Assembly (NCBI GenBank): GCA_015956445.1
Contig: WIUZ02000002.1
Location: 1,798,001 to 1,862,000, forward strand
DNA from: Thelephora terrestris
Lineage: Eukaryota; Basidiomycota; Agaricomycetes; Thelephorales; Thelephoraceae
Direction: 5' to 3'
DNA length: 64,000 bases
Position 1 is the stretch's first letter. The number at the start of each line of letters is the position of its first letter. The translations under genes were made by a program, and so were the position numbers. The notes beneath the pieces are model-generated. The model was not told the origin of the DNA and did no database searches. It saw only the letters and a program-made list of their open reading frames with translations. Positions 11,545-23,231 of the stretch are shown here, piece after piece.

Positions 11545-12135
11545 GGCTTCGCACGCTTATTTCGACGAAAACGGATTGGGAAAGGGTCTTTTGGCTGATA
11601 ACGCGAGGGGTAAGAGTAACACATGAGAGTACAACAGGCGTATCGTGAACAAGGGAACATGACAGGTAGGGAGTAACGGGTTAGCGAGATACATGGATTG
11701 ATACAAGACCAGGCAGACAACTGGAGAGTGGGGAGATTACAAGAGAAGAAAGGACTCTTACATGTGAATTGATAATACACTCGTGTCTCGTCTACAGCAG
11801 GTGGTGGAACGGCTCGCAGGCCAGTAACAAACACGACAGAGATGGCGGCTTGGAAATTAGAAAGCCGCAGACAAGTACAGATATCCCGGTTTGTTGGCTA
11901 CCGAAGGGAGGAGCGATGAGGAGGGAGGGAGATGGTGGTAGTTGTTATTCAAGAACCGAAGACAAACCCGCTTCGCGATTTGGCCTTGTTTGCCAACGGT
12001 GGCTGAACTTCTGATTACCTCATCAACGTTGATGGTCCTCGATCGACTGGCCACTGCGCGTCAGATCGCCAGGACCCAGCGACCAGCGCAGGTCAACCTT
12101 GGGTCATCTCTCTTCTTTGCCACCATCCATTCAGA
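11545..12135. other. Divergent intergenic region
   Basis: This lies between the starts of the RRM gene (minus) and the DUF1295 gene (plus) and should hold both promoters. I see no clear TATA box or repeat. Confidence 0.5.
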
Positions 12136-13398
12136 ATGTTGGAACTGCTCAACGAGTTACCCCCTGCTTTGAAATGGCCAGTACACTTCATGGCAGGTGT
12201 AACCACACTCTGCTACGTCGTCAGTGAAATCACTGGCAATGTCTCCCAAGTTGATCGCCTGTGGGCAATTCTACCCTTCATCTACACCGCCTATTTTGCT
12301 CTCCTCCCCCTCTGGCCCACGTCCTCTTTCTTGGGCGTTCTCCCCTATGTCCCGGAGAACGTGCCCACGGAGCTCTTTGCGGGTTACAGTCCAAGGGCCC
12401 TGCTCATGTTGATACTTACGGTGCGTCGGTCCCGTGCAAGGGCCACAAGCATCGATTAATGCGGCGTAGTTCGTGTGGTCCGTTCGTTTGAACTACAACA
12501 CGTATCGTAGAGGCTTCTTCAACTTGTGCGTGGTGTGACCATCTCATCCCTTGCATGGGTGAGCTGATGATTGGGACAGCCACGAAGAAGACTACCGCTG
12601 GCCGATCCTTCGCAAGAAACTCCCAAAGTGGTTCTTTCACCTCCTAAACCTGACCTTCATCGGTGAGATTCCCCGCACTCTGCGCCTCCGCGGTGCTCAC
12701 CTCGTCGTCTAAAGCGATCATACAAAACTCGATCTTGTTCGTTATCGCACTCCCTGTTTACGAGGCTGTCAAACAACCTCATGCTCCCCTCGAGACGTCC
12801 GACTACGTACTTTTCATTGCAGGGCTCGTGATCAACGCGATCGAGCTCACCGCCGACAACCAGCACCAGTCTTTCCACCGATACAAAAGAACCGGAGAGA
12901 TCGACAAGAACGAGTGGATCGGGGTAAACATCCAGTGGACTCCAGAAGATGCCAAGCGTGGTTTCATCACCAAGGGTTTATGGGCGTGGTCGCGACACCC
13001 AAATTTCCTGTGCGAGCAGTCTTGCTGGGTAAGTACCGAACGTTTCGAACACCCACAAACCTCCACACTCCGTTCACGTGTGGATCTAGGTCATCATCAA
13101 CTTGTTCCCAATACTCGCTAGTTCGTATACTAAGCTCGACACGAACCAATTCGGCTTCGTACCCCTCTGGGATCTCGTTCCTTCCTTCGTGTACTGCTCG
13201 GTTTTCCTAGGATCGACTCCCTTGACGGAGGGCATCACTTCTGGAAAGTATCCTGGATACAGGGCTTATCAACAGCGAGTCAGCATGTTTGTTCCGTGGC
13301 TGACCCCCATCTGGGGCTTCATCTTGCAGCTAAGAGGAAAGAAGGAAGAGATCGACAGGATCGTCTACGGAGATGGTGTGATTGTGAAGCAAGAGTGA
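12136..13398 (+). CDS. DUF1295 family integral membrane protein (steroid 5-alpha-reductase-like)
   Basis: A multi-pass membrane protein of the DUF1295/steroid oxidoreductase superfamily (related to ICMT and 5-alpha-reductases), likely in the ER. Its substrate is unknown. The ATG at 12,136 opens MLELLNELPPALKWPV. Four small introns fit well: the first begins at about 12,421 (GTGCGT), the last ends at about 13,090 (CTAG). Family signatures are VDRLWAILPF near the N-terminus, NYNTYRRGFFNFHEEDYRW in the middle, and the C-terminal NADPH-site block with GLWAWSRHPNFLCEQ followed by PLTEGITSGKYPGYRAYQ. Hydrophobic segments alternate with these motifs. The length of about 320 residues is normal for the family. 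The protein looks complete. The gene is convergent with the Mad3/Bub1 gene. Confidence 0.88.
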
Positions 13399-13746
13399 AT
13401 CTCGGGAACCCGCTGCGGCCCAACCTTAGGACTTGTTTGTACATAGAGTAGTCTGCAGGTAGCAATCATATCCCGCGGTATTCGCCTCCATACGTATGTA
13501 AGATGGACCTCTTCGCAGTTCCTAGGTACAACCCTTCCCAATTATTTCTGGTGTCATTTACGATGATTATGGTTTTGGCCTAAATTATCATGATCTAGAA
13601 ATCTGTCAAAACCAGCAACTTAAAATAGGGGGGATTCGAACAAAAGGATGGGAACTAGAAAGAAAAACGGTGCGGAAATTTATGGTATTATGCGAATGGG
13701 AAGAGACCCGGGGCAGAGAGAAAAATTCCAAAGGGGGGTATCGACA
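13399..13746. other. Convergent 3' intergenic region
   Basis: Between the stops of two convergent genes. AT-rich stretches near 13,540-13,640 fit 3' untranslated regions; nothing else is seen. Confidence 0.5.
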
Positions 13747-16700
13747 TCAACTTTCGTCGCTCGCAATGATGATCTTCCCAAGTAACGCCTTGAGAGGTAA
13801 CGCAGAACCGTGGCTCCTGTCCTTCGCAACCAGCACCTCCTCCATCTCCTCCCGCAACGCACCCAACTCCGGACAAAGCGGCAATGTCCCATCCTCCCGC
13901 ACAAGCGTCGGATTGAGTAAAAGGTCGAATAACTTCGTCCACAGATCCACTTGCCAATACCGCTTGAACGATGCGGCGAGCTTGTCCCTCGGTTGTCCGT
14001 CCACTCCGGTATACGAGACGACCGAATTGTCGTCGAAGTACTTTCCGTAGAGCATGCAATAGATGATACCCGCGAGCCCGAAGTAATCCGGTTGGTAGGT
14101 CCAAGGCGAACCCTCTCGCATCTCCGGACAGTCCTTCGCGTCAGTTGGCCAATCGGAGAGGAATTGTTGGCCAACGGGGAACTGTCTAATATCGATCGAC
14201 CGGCCAAAGTCGATGAGCTTGATCCCCTTATCGCCCCACCCGCCAGCCCCTGAGGGGTCGTACGTCGACGAGAGTGGCTCATCTCCCAATCGTAGAAGAC
14301 AGTTGTCAATCTTCAGATCTCCGTGGACGAACCCCACAACGTGCATGCCTTCGACCAGCCGAAGGAGTTCTATGGTGAAGAACATGACAAGGGTCTCGCG
14401 AAGACACGCTCCCTTCTCCGACACGTTGATCTCCTGAGCCCGATTGACGAGTTCGAGTAACGTTCCTTGGGTACACATATTCAAGACGAGGTAACTCTCG
14501 TCACGGAATACATACAGGGCTTGAGGCTCGATGATGGATACCCGGAGATGCAGGGGCAGCGATGCTCGAAGGTTCTTCAACACGTGGAACTCCCATAGAT
14601 TCTTCGGCCGGACCACTTTTACCGCGACGAACACTTCCTCATCGAGCACGAGTTGCCGTTCGACATCCGCAGCAGCAAATACGGCTCCGAACCCACCCTC
14701 CCCTAACTTCCCCACCACCTCGTACACGTTCCCACCAAGATCGAGAGAGAATATCTCATCAGACTTATCCCGCTCCCGCCTTTTGCAGAACTTTTGCAAA
14801 GCGGCCAAGTGGTTCTTATCTTCGTTCCGAAAATCGCGGAAAGCAGAATCGGGCGGAGCGAGGGTGAGTAGGGCCGATATGATGGGCCCGTCAAAAGGGA
14901 TGCAAGGATTGGGTGGTCGGAAGGATGATGCAGCCGCTATGGCATCCTTGAGGCCAAGTGTACCAGTCATTTCCTCGACTTCTTCCATTTGGTGTTGGTG
15001 AACCGGGTCATCGGTGATGAAATGACAGCTGTTGTCCTCGTCGTCGTCGTCCTGACTGTCCGAGTATTGGGGCGAAAATGCGGTATCGTATCGTAGGCCT
15101 TTCTCGTCAAGATCCACATCGCTTTCCTCATCCTCTCTCAACTCTTTGGCGAGTTCCAGCGCGGCGGAAGTTGCGTCGTTTGCATCGTGGAGCCGTAATG
15201 TTCCAGTTGCCTCGAACGTACGTTCTGTGATGGGGGTCATCACGTCTATTGGCTTCCCGTACCTTCCACGATGTGATGTTCCTTCCTGTTCGTCCTCGTC
15301 TGGCGAATGGACTCCATCGTTATCTGGGTCATGACCAGCAGCTATGCCCTTCCTCTCTTCCTCTTCCGGATCCTCTGGTGGCACAACGGTCACCTTCTTT
15401 CCAACAGATTTGCGGCGGAGCTGGTTCTCAAGGCGTTTTGCCTTGTCAGCGAGGGGATGGAAGATGGGCTTCGGTTGATTCTCCGGCTGAGTTCCCGGTC
15501 GGCTGAACACCCTGAATGTGGGGGCTATTGGATCCCTGAGGGGTGTGAAAGTAGGTTTGGGTCTGACAGGTTGTTTTCCGTCGGCAGGAGCTGGAGTGAA
15601 AACCCTAGAGAAGACGTTAGGTCTGGCCAGGTTTTCGCCGAATACTGGGGGAGGTCTCGGTGTTTTGAGCGGGAGCCCTGCGTTCTCGTTGAATTGTGGA
15701 GGAGCTGGTGTTTTGGGGTCATTCTGGGGTACGGGAGCATCTTGATCAACGAAGACTTGGAACTTGGGATCCAACGTTAGTTTACTCATCTCCGTTACGA
15801 ACCACAATCGATTACCTTGGGGGTAGGGGCTGCCCGTGCGTTTTCGTCCACGAACGGCTGGAACTGGGAGAAGTCAGGTTGGGAGGAAATGAGCTTCGCC
15901 TTGGTTCATGCATACCTTTTGGGCAGATGGTTTCTGGGAGGGTGGATCCACGAACGGTTGAATCTGCACATCGAAGGATATCTCAGCGTTGCAGCAAACT
16001 GCATGCGGTGACTTCTCACCTTAGGGGTCTTTGGGTCCTCATCCACAAATGGGCGGAAGGCTGTAAACTTTTAGGTCGTGGGTGCGACCCACAAAAAGCC
16101 TTGCTCGCATACCTGGCTGTCTCGGGGCAGGCCCTCCCAAGTCCCGAACATGAGTTTGGCCCACATACCGCGGAACGATCTTGACCGTGTGCACAGGCGC
16201 ATGCTTGCTTCCAAGAGTACCGAATTTCGAAGTCCTTTCGGGGGAGTTGTACATCCCGAATACGTCTGCCAGGGCCTCCTTCGTTGCCAGTGTGACGGTA
16301 GGTTCTGAAGCTGAAGGTGGCATGAGACCCCTTCGGGTATGAGTTCTTCCCGAACCATCGTCGTTGAGCTTGACACGAGATTGTCCAGAACGCTTCAGGT
16401 CAAGATCCGTGGGCGCTGGCGGAGGCCATTTCTTCCCAAGAAGTCCCATTGATCGAGCCCGAGCTTCTTGGATGCTGTACTCAACACCGTCTTTGAAAAG
16501 AAGCCCAAAATCTAGACGGAGTCTCTCTGGTCGTCTCCCGGGGTCAGGCCGAGCCAGCATAGGCGCATATCGGTTATGTGCGAGATTGGAAACGCTCTTT
16601 AGTGGGTTCCGTTGCTGGAATTGCTCATACTTTGTCTTGAGACGATCTACCGGACGAGCCTTCCGATAAATCCCATGGCGATAAAGCTCGTCTGCTTGGC

Positions 16701-17107
16701 GTAGACTTTTGGGCGAGTTGTAAAACGTGATGCATGCAGCCAAAGACCACTTACTAACCAGTGCGCTCCAGAAGCTCGCCATACTCCTCGTAGAACAGCG
16801 CATACTTCGTACCGATGTTGTTTGTGTATATGTGATTGAAAATGCTGGCTGATTCTTCGACATACTTGGCATACATGATCCACAGTTTCAAACAGCGGAG
16901 ATCGCCTTTGGCTGTGGGATCTTCACTGAGCTGTTGAGTAGCCTGCTCGAGAAGATCAATGAGGCCGGAGTCGTTGGCTTCGTGCGGTTGGTAGTTTTCT
17001 TCGAGCCATCTCGCATAAGAATAGTAGACGTCGAGAGGATCGTCTTCTTGGTCGATGAATTCGAGTTTCTGTTGAAACCGCCTCCGTTCGCGTTCGAGAT
17101 CTTGCAT
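13747..17107 (-). CDS. bub1: Fused Mad3/Bub1 spindle checkpoint kinase
   Basis: A spindle assembly checkpoint kinase that acts at kinetochores and in Cdc20/APC inhibition. Exons on the minus strand are 17,107-16,755, 16,705-16,113, 16,060-16,020, 15,963-15,916, 15,899-15,816 and 15,762-13,747. All splices stay in frame, giving about 1,044 residues. The N-terminal Mad3/BUB1 TPR domain (about residues 1-170) includes DDPLDVYYSYARWLEENY and YALFYEEYGELLERTGY. Next come four F-x-P-F-V-D-like ABBA motifs, one per exon: FRPFVDED, IQPFVDPP, FQPFVDEN and FQVFVDQD. An acidic linker holds MTPITERTFEATG, resembling the Bub1 CD1/CM1 region. The kinase has GEGGFGAVF, AVKVV, HGDLKIDN and DFGRSID, so catalytic Lys, Asp and DFG are present. 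No KEN box is visible near the N-terminus, which is unusual; a missed upstream exon could hold one. The ATG at 17,107 is the first in-frame one. It is divergent from bqt4. Confidence 0.93.
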
Positions 17108-17362
17108 GAGAAATTGGGCTAACGCGTTGAGCACGTGATCCTGGGTAGAGCTTTTGTGTGTTGTTGTTTGTCCACGTGGCTCGGGCCACGCTGCTTCAAC
17201 TTGGACCTTTGGCTATTCGAGGCTGCTCCCCCCAGAACTATGCGCTACATCGCCCCCAGAACCCAAGAACCCAGGCCACCGCTGCCGTTTGAGTGCAGAA
17301 ACCCAGAGTTGACGCTTCGTACGTGTTTCCGTGACTGATTGTGACTGTCTCCCAGGGCTCAC
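17108..17362. promoter_or_regulatory. Short divergent promoter between bub1 and bqt4
   Basis: Only 255 bases separate the two start codons, so the genes probably share promoter DNA. A GCCACGTGGC-like palindrome (CCACGTGG at about 17,172-17,179) is a candidate E-box. Part of this stretch could instead hold a 5' exon of either gene. Confidence 0.5.
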
Positions 17363-18527
17363 ATGAGGTTATCTTCAGTCGATCCCGCGAAACCACTGCC
17401 GGTCAAGTTTCAAGAGATTGCTAGGGAGGGTCATGTCGCCATCGTACGTCTCACGCCTCTCGACAGCCTCATCGGCGCGCTCATCGCGCGTAAAGGTCGG
17501 CAGGATGAAAATCCCAACGCCCGGTGGACACGCCTTTATCCTCAGGAGGCTTGACACAAACGCGATCAGTCTCACCACGATGTTTCGTGCCACATATCCA
17601 CAGGCTACTGAAGATGCCGAAAAGGCGGAAATTAACTGGATAAAGAACAACTACGAGCTTTCGGGCGCCAACAAGACCGGTCGTGCCCGCTTTGCGGGGA
17701 CTTGGGCTAGTATCGACGTTGCCCTGAACGTCGCTGACACTTACTCGATCAGCCACCTGCTACCTACTCTCATCAACTCGGTCCCAGATCCTGCTCAGAT
17801 CTATTCGAAATCTCGTGGAAAGTCGGTCACCCAACCACTCACCCCTCAACCTACCCCACCGTCGCCACCCAAACCTACCGGTCCGAACAAGCGGCGGAAG
17901 GAAGGAACACCTCAGCCCACGACGCCTGCACCTTCTCGCACACCCGCCACGATCGAGATCACATCTCCGGCTCCGGCTCCCACCCCTCGTCGATCGACGC
18001 GTTTGAAGAGTCCTGCTCCTACGCCCGTTCCTCTCCCACTGTCTCCGAGGAGGACACCAAAGTTACAACGTGCCCGTGCTGAACCCGAAGTGCCTCAGGT
18101 TCCCCGCACCCCCGCAACTCCGGAAGTCACTTATGCAGAGGAAGAGGAGGCAGTTGTTGCGACGGAACCAACCATGGCTGAGGATATTCAGGAGCAGCGA
18201 GAGCTGATCGCCGGTCTGAAGGCTCAACGAGCAGCGGCCATCGCTCGCGGTGAAGAACAGGCGGATGCTGCATCGTTGAAACGCACGATAGAGGAAGTAG
18301 AACCCCCTCTTGTTCTCCAGCCCAGGGAACCGGAGAACGAACCTCGGGCTTTGGTTACTAACAGCAGAATTCGCTTCTTGCGCAATTCATCCCCCCAGAC
18401 CAAGTCCGTATTCTGGGGTGTTGCGGCATTTGCTGCTGGTGTTGGCGCTGTGTGAGTTTCACCCCACGTGTCTTCTCGAGTAGCAACTCACTCGATCCCT
18501 TGCAGGTTTTTGCCCACTTTCTTTTGA
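17363..18527 (+). CDS. bqt4: Bqt4-like inner nuclear membrane protein (APSES/KilA-N domain)
   Basis: A homologue of fission yeast Bqt4, which anchors telomeres to the inner nuclear membrane through Rap1 and the bouquet proteins. The ATG at 17,363 opens MRLSSVDPAKPLPVKFQEI. One intron near 17,456-17,507 leads to the APSES-like domain (about residues 30-130) with GGHAFILRRLDTNAISLTTM, FRATYPQATEDAEKAE, INWIKNNYEL and ALNVADTYSISHLLPTL, which lines up with the yeast protein by eye. A long Pro/Thr/Arg-rich linker with an NKRRKEG nuclear signal and a coiled-coil-like AEDIQEQRELIAGLKAQRA follows. A last intron at about 18,452-18,505 joins VFWGVAAFAAGVGAV to FLPTFF and a stop. This forms a single C-terminal membrane helix, as in tail-anchored Bqt4. 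About 350 residues; looks complete. Confidence 0.9.
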
Positions 18528-19131
18528 TTGCCATACTTGGTGCTCTTTTGACACTGCTAGTCAATCCGCTGTTCCTACTCGATTTTTATCGTTCACCCTA
18601 TTACTACTGTCCAATACACTCTCTCCCCTCTGGTGGTATGAGACGCCCGTTCTCAGTATGTAGCGGTTTAATATTCTCTCGCTTCCTCTAGTTTTTTTAT
18701 AAGCGCATGTGCTAAACTGGACACCATGTTTTGATCATAGTCGCATATACATGAACAGGTCTCCTTGCTTATAGCGCCGATGCTGAGATCCGAGACACCA
18801 CCAGGAAATTGATGGGGGGCACGTTGCCGAGATCGACACCCTGGCGCCAGGAGGAAGATGGACTCCGACCTTCTTCCATGCGGTTGTGAACGTAGACGGT
18901 GTGGGTCAGGAAGCGGGAAAACATACTCTCGGATAGAACTATCGGTCGTTAGATTCTCCCGCCGGCTAGCATGTATCATGCGCGATACCTCGACGTCTTA
19001 CCGGAGCTCCGGGCAGAAGCGCGGTACCACACCCCCCATCCATCTTGAACTCCATGACCGTGCCCGTATAAATATGAACGCCTGTGGAATCAACAACCAC
19101 TTTTCCCCGAACATCGCCGACCCCTTTAACC
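18528..19131. other. Intergenic region upstream of the MDR gene
   Basis: 3' flank of bqt4 and promoter of the MDR reductase. CCCGTATAAATATGAACG near 19,062-19,079 is a good TATA-box candidate, about 60 bases before the ATG at 19,132. Confidence 0.5.
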
Positions 19132-20562
19132 ATGCATTTGCCATCGACCTACAAACAATACGTCTTTGACGAGCGCCCGACGGAACACATCACTCCCACT
19201 ACGTTCAAATGCGAAACAAAGTCGACCAGCGATCTTAAAGTCGGACCCGGTCAGGTGTTGGTCGAGGTGACATGGATTTCGCTTGACCCGGCGATGCGGT
19301 CGTGGTTAAACGACAGCAAGCGGGCGTACACGCCTCCGGTCAAGCTCGGTGAAGTCATGCGAGCCGCTGGCCTCGGAATCGTCGTGCAGGTTGGGGAAGG
19401 TAGTAGATTCTCTGTCGGGGACGAAGTCTCTGGTGTTGTTGGTGAGTTTTACAATCGGGTCACTACTTGCACCAGAACTGATGAATTGTGCCTGTAGGCT
19501 GGAGGGAATATGCCGTGCTCGACGACAAGGCTGTCACCAAGCTCCCGTTCGTGTTATCACTCGCAATGAAGACTAAAGAGAATTTGCTCATGTGGCTTGG
19601 CTAGAACCATTGCCGGTGCCCAAGCGTTGGACTTCCTTGGACCCCTGGGCCACGTTGGCATGACCGCTTACTTCGTGAGTTCACCCAAAGACTTTCCTGC
19701 TCCACGTTTTGACCGTGTGGGCATCACATAGGGCTTGATCGACATTGGCAAGATCAAGGCCGGCGAGACGCTCTTTGTCTCAGGCGCAGCAGGCGCCGTC
19801 GGTTCTGTCACCTGCCAAATTGGCAAAATCATGGGCCTCAAGGTCGTCGCCATCGCCGGTTCCGATGAAAAAGTCGAATGGCTCAAAAAAGAAATCGGCG
19901 TCGATGTTGCCGTCAATTACAAGGCTCCGGATTTCAGGCAACAGATTATCGCTGCCGGATTTGCTGATGTATACTTTGATAACGTCGGTGGCGAAATCCT
20001 CAATTTGATGATGACGAGGATGGCGATGAAGGGCAGGATCGCCCTTTGTGGTGTGTTTCCGTCTCCATCAACCGGCGTTTGATTCCACTGACCTGTTTTC
20101 GATCAAAGGCGCAATTTCTGATTACAGTACGTGAAGTGGAACTTTGAGGCAGACCGTGGTCGGATGATTGCATCTTTAGACGGTAAACCCAAGGGACTGA
20201 CGAACTACACGAGTTTAATCGCTCAACGAGCAAGGATTGAGGGTTTCGTTGTGTAAGCATTTCGTTGTTCTGAGCCCTCCATACGCCCTTACTTGTGCCG
20301 GCGTTTCTAGTATGGATTATGTGAAGCAGTACCCAGTTGCCATGAAAGCCATCGCAGAATGGACAGGAAAGGGATTACTCAAGCGCAAGTTCCACATCGT
20401 TGATGGGCTCGATGCCGCCCCAGCCGCTCTGCCATTATTGTACAGCGGTGGAAACACCGGTAAATTGTGCGTCGTGCTCTTCTCTGAGGCCAAACTCGTT
20501 GCTTACCTCGCCTCACTAGGGTCGTTAAGGTTTCCAGGCACGAAGCCGCATCCAAACTTTGA
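19132..20562 (+). CDS. NADP-dependent MDR oxidoreductase (leukotriene B4 dehydrogenase/CurA-like)
   Basis: A zinc-free medium-chain reductase expected to reduce the C=C bond of enones with NADPH in the cytosol; the true substrate is unknown. The ATG at 19,132 opens MHLPSTYKQYVFDERP. Seven small introns fit the family. Motifs in order are GPGQVLVEVTWISLDPAMR, GDEVSGVVGWREYAVL, LGHVGMTAYFGLIDIG, the Rossmann loop SGAAGAVGSVTCQIGK, VAIAGSDEKVEWLKKEIG, VYFDNVGGEILN and the C-terminal GNTGKLVVKVS. One exon, TCTGATTACA with its neighbours, is short and placed from family expectation. The stop is at 20,560-20,562. About 350 residues, full length, with no catalytic zinc ligands, as expected for this subgroup. 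Confidence 0.9.
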
Positions 20563-21428
20563 GGCTTGCGACTGCTTGTTCACTGTAATTTTTCTACTGA
20601 TAAGCGCTGTAATCGTGTAATATCAACTGGGGTTTACACGCGACCTTTTCTCGGAACCCTGTGCAGAGCAACCTCAGGCGAGCGGGGGTGAAACGCTGGA
20701 AACCGTGTATTGAGAGGTTGTGCGGTGGCTGCTTTGTCGTTACACGCCTTGTACGGGCGTGGCGATTTGGCGGAGAATGATGTTCACGGTCACCTAGAAG
20801 CGTTTCGCCGACCACCAACCATCATGATATGCATCTCCCCGCACTACCACCTGCCTCCTCAAGGTCAGTCAGAAGAAGTATCCTAACCGCTGACTACTGT
20901 TTTGGTTGATAGAGTCTTAAAAGGTGTCTGTTGGGCCAGGAAGGAGCAACGTTATGAAAGCCAACGTGGTGATCGACGATCTCACCGACGTGCACAGTCT
21001 AATGAATTCATCTTGTTCTTTACGTGCAAGCATCAGCCACCCTCTACAGGTCTCACGCAAAGGTGTGGACGGAACTTATCATGACGGCGTTCTCACCTTT
21101 TTTGTCGTGTATCAAGCCCAGACGCTCAATTTGTACGGATTCTCGGCACCGTCGGAAGACGCCCTTGATCTCAATTCAACACCCCAGAGGACACATATCT
21201 TCCACGCGATGGCTACCACGTCCAGAGCATGTCCTGATCCATCTTATCTGCAATTTCTTTGAGGCGCCTTTCGAGGGCACATCTGAGGCACTTCGAGACC
21301 TTATCGTGAAATCAATTGAACTGGGTTCCGCCACAACGTTGCTTGAATAAATAGGATAGGCCCCGAGCCCTCGTTGTTCCTTCACCCAGCAGAAACTCTC
21401 CCACTAGAACCAAACATAGACGGCGATA
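20563..21428. other. Intergenic region upstream of BTB gene 1
   Basis: No gene is recognised. From about 21,130 the DNA is homologous to the region upstream of the second BTB gene, and AATAAATAGGATAG near 21,345 is a TATA-like candidate shared by both. Confidence 0.5.
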
Positions 21429-22283
21429 ATGTCGGACAGCGAAAGATTTGAGGTCCCGGACCCAGATCTCATCCTACGAGCTCGAGGTCCTCCCAACCGC
21501 GACTTCCGAGTCCACAAACTCGTTCTCTCCCTCGCTTCACCCGTATTCAGGGGCATGTTCTCCCTCCCCCAACCGACCACGCCCCATCAAGGAGAGTCGG
21601 ATGCGGCGCAAATAGATGTCGTCGAAGTCACGGACGCCCCACGCGCGCTTGACACCATCCTCAGAATGATCTATCCCTTCGAACCCCCGACTTTCAACGG
21701 CAACCTCGACGGTCTCGTGGAATGTCTGGTCGTTGCGGACAAATACGAGATCAAAGGGGCGATGTCGCGACTGCGCGGGGCCCTTTCGCGGCTCACTACT
21801 TCCAAGGCCCTTCGAGTCTACGCTATCGCTTCGCGATTCGAATTCGCCGACATCGCGGAATCTGCCTCCCGCCACATTCTCACATCGGTCAATCTCACTG
21901 GGATCCCCCAACTCCCGGAAGACTTCGGAGTCGTCCCCGCCACGACTTACCACAAACTCGTCAGAGCGCAGGCGAACCGCCTGGAAACGGTGGTAGACAT
22001 AATTAACCGAACGCCGCTCCAAAGCTGTCACAATTGCCCCGGCGGAAGAAAGTTTGCGGGAGAAGTGTTCAGGGCGAGACTCACTCGTATCATCATGAGG
22101 GGCACGCCCGTGGACGCTCCAGCTTGTTTCGAGGCTTGGGGGAAGGCATACGGGCATGACGCCGAGTGCGAAACGGACTGCGTTCCTAAATTCATTTACG
22201 ATGCCATTTCCAAGGCCGAGAAGCAGTTGGCCACACCCGCGACGCCCTCGCCGAAGAGGAAATCGATTCTGAAGAACGCATGA
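21429..22283 (+). CDS. BTB/POZ domain protein 1
   Basis: An intronless 284-residue protein. The N-terminal BTB fold (residues about 10-110) has the signatures DLILRARGPPNRDFRVHKLV, LSLASPVFRGMF, LDTILRMIYPFEPP and LVVADKYEI. In fungi such proteins are usually Cullin-3 adaptors or lineage-specific members of large families; no target can be inferred. The C-terminal part contains several cysteines (CHNCPGG, CETDCVPKF) and ends with a basic SPKRKSILKNA. The start is the first ATG and follows a TATA-like box by about 75 bases. It is a tandem paralogue of the gene at 23,232. Confidence 0.85.
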   Translation: MSDSERFEVPDPDLILRARGPPNRDFRVHKLVLSLASPVFRGMFSLPQPTTPHQGESDAAQIDVVEVTDAPRALDTILRMIYPFEPPTFNGNLDGLVECLVVADKYEIKGAMSRLRGALSRLTTSKALRVYAIASRFEFADIAESASRHILTSVNLTGIPQLPEDFGVVPATTYHKLVRAQANRLETVVDIINRTPLQSCHNCPGGRKFAGEVFRARLTRIIMRGTPVDAPACFEAWGKAYGHDAECETDCVPKFIYDAISKAEKQLATPATPSPKRKSILKNA

Positions 22284-23231
22284 GATTTTTTTACTATATA
22301 AATTCGTGTACTTATGTACCATGGACTGTACCCCAATTCCTGTAATCTGTACTGGTGGTAGAAACCTGTATCGATCATCCCGTTCGATTCATGTCATGTT
22401 CACGCGAGATACCGCAACCGCGAGTACTAGCGGGTCATCGTCATCACGAAGATGGCTGACAGATCCTGGTAGGACGACAGGCCGCCTCAACCCTGGTGCA
22501 CTAGAATGTCCGAGTCTCACATAGGAACGGATCCCCGCCACAAACACTAACGACAGGGCAGCCTCAAGGACGCTCTTGATACAGGTGACTGGCGGGTATG
22601 GTCATCTGGCAGACCACTACACAGCCAAACGGATGGAATGAATGTATTCGTACGATGTCTTGTCTTTCATATTCTCGTCATTTTTTTCCGTGTCGGTGAA
22701 TCTGGCAGACCGTAAAGAACGGCTGAAGTTTGGAAAGTTGCCACACAATGGGGGTTTCGAGAGCGTCGTGAGGCCCAATGAGCCACTTATCTCCGGTGCG
22801 CTCTATGATTGACCAATCCGGTGCATGGTACGTCCGAGTGGCTATAAATTCGATGAGTCTCTCTGACCGTGTCGAAAAATCGCTTCTTTGACCGAAGTTG
22901 CGTTGCTTGCCACTCCCCCAGTACGGATGCTCGACACTGCTTGAAGACGTTTTTTGACGCAACTCGGAGCCTCAGAGAACACTGCCCCAGAGAGGATGCA
23001 TATCTTCAACGGTCACGGCTACCACTAGGAGGACACGTCTTGATCCCCCCCAACCACAGCCTTCGAGGCTCGTGTCGGGGGAACGTCCGAGGCTGTCCGG
23101 AACCTTATCGGGGAATACATCGCAGGGTCCCGCCACAATGTTACCTGGATAAATAGCGTGAGCCCTGACCCCCTCTTCATTTTTTCACCCAGCAATACCT
23201 CCCCGCCATCTCAAACTCAGAAACAACCACA
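22284..23231. other. Spacer between the two BTB genes
   Basis: The first part is the 3' flank of BTB gene 1. From about 22,920 the DNA resembles 21,130-21,428 and is the upstream part of the duplicated unit, with GGATAAATAGCG near 23,147 as TATA-like candidate. No other gene is seen. Confidence 0.5.

Noticed and set aside
15763-15807. In-frame ATGs upstream of the Bub1 kinase exon as the start of a separate kinase gene
   Set aside because: The stretch is a 53-base intron with a CTAAC branch-like site, and the upstream Mad3 exons join in frame.
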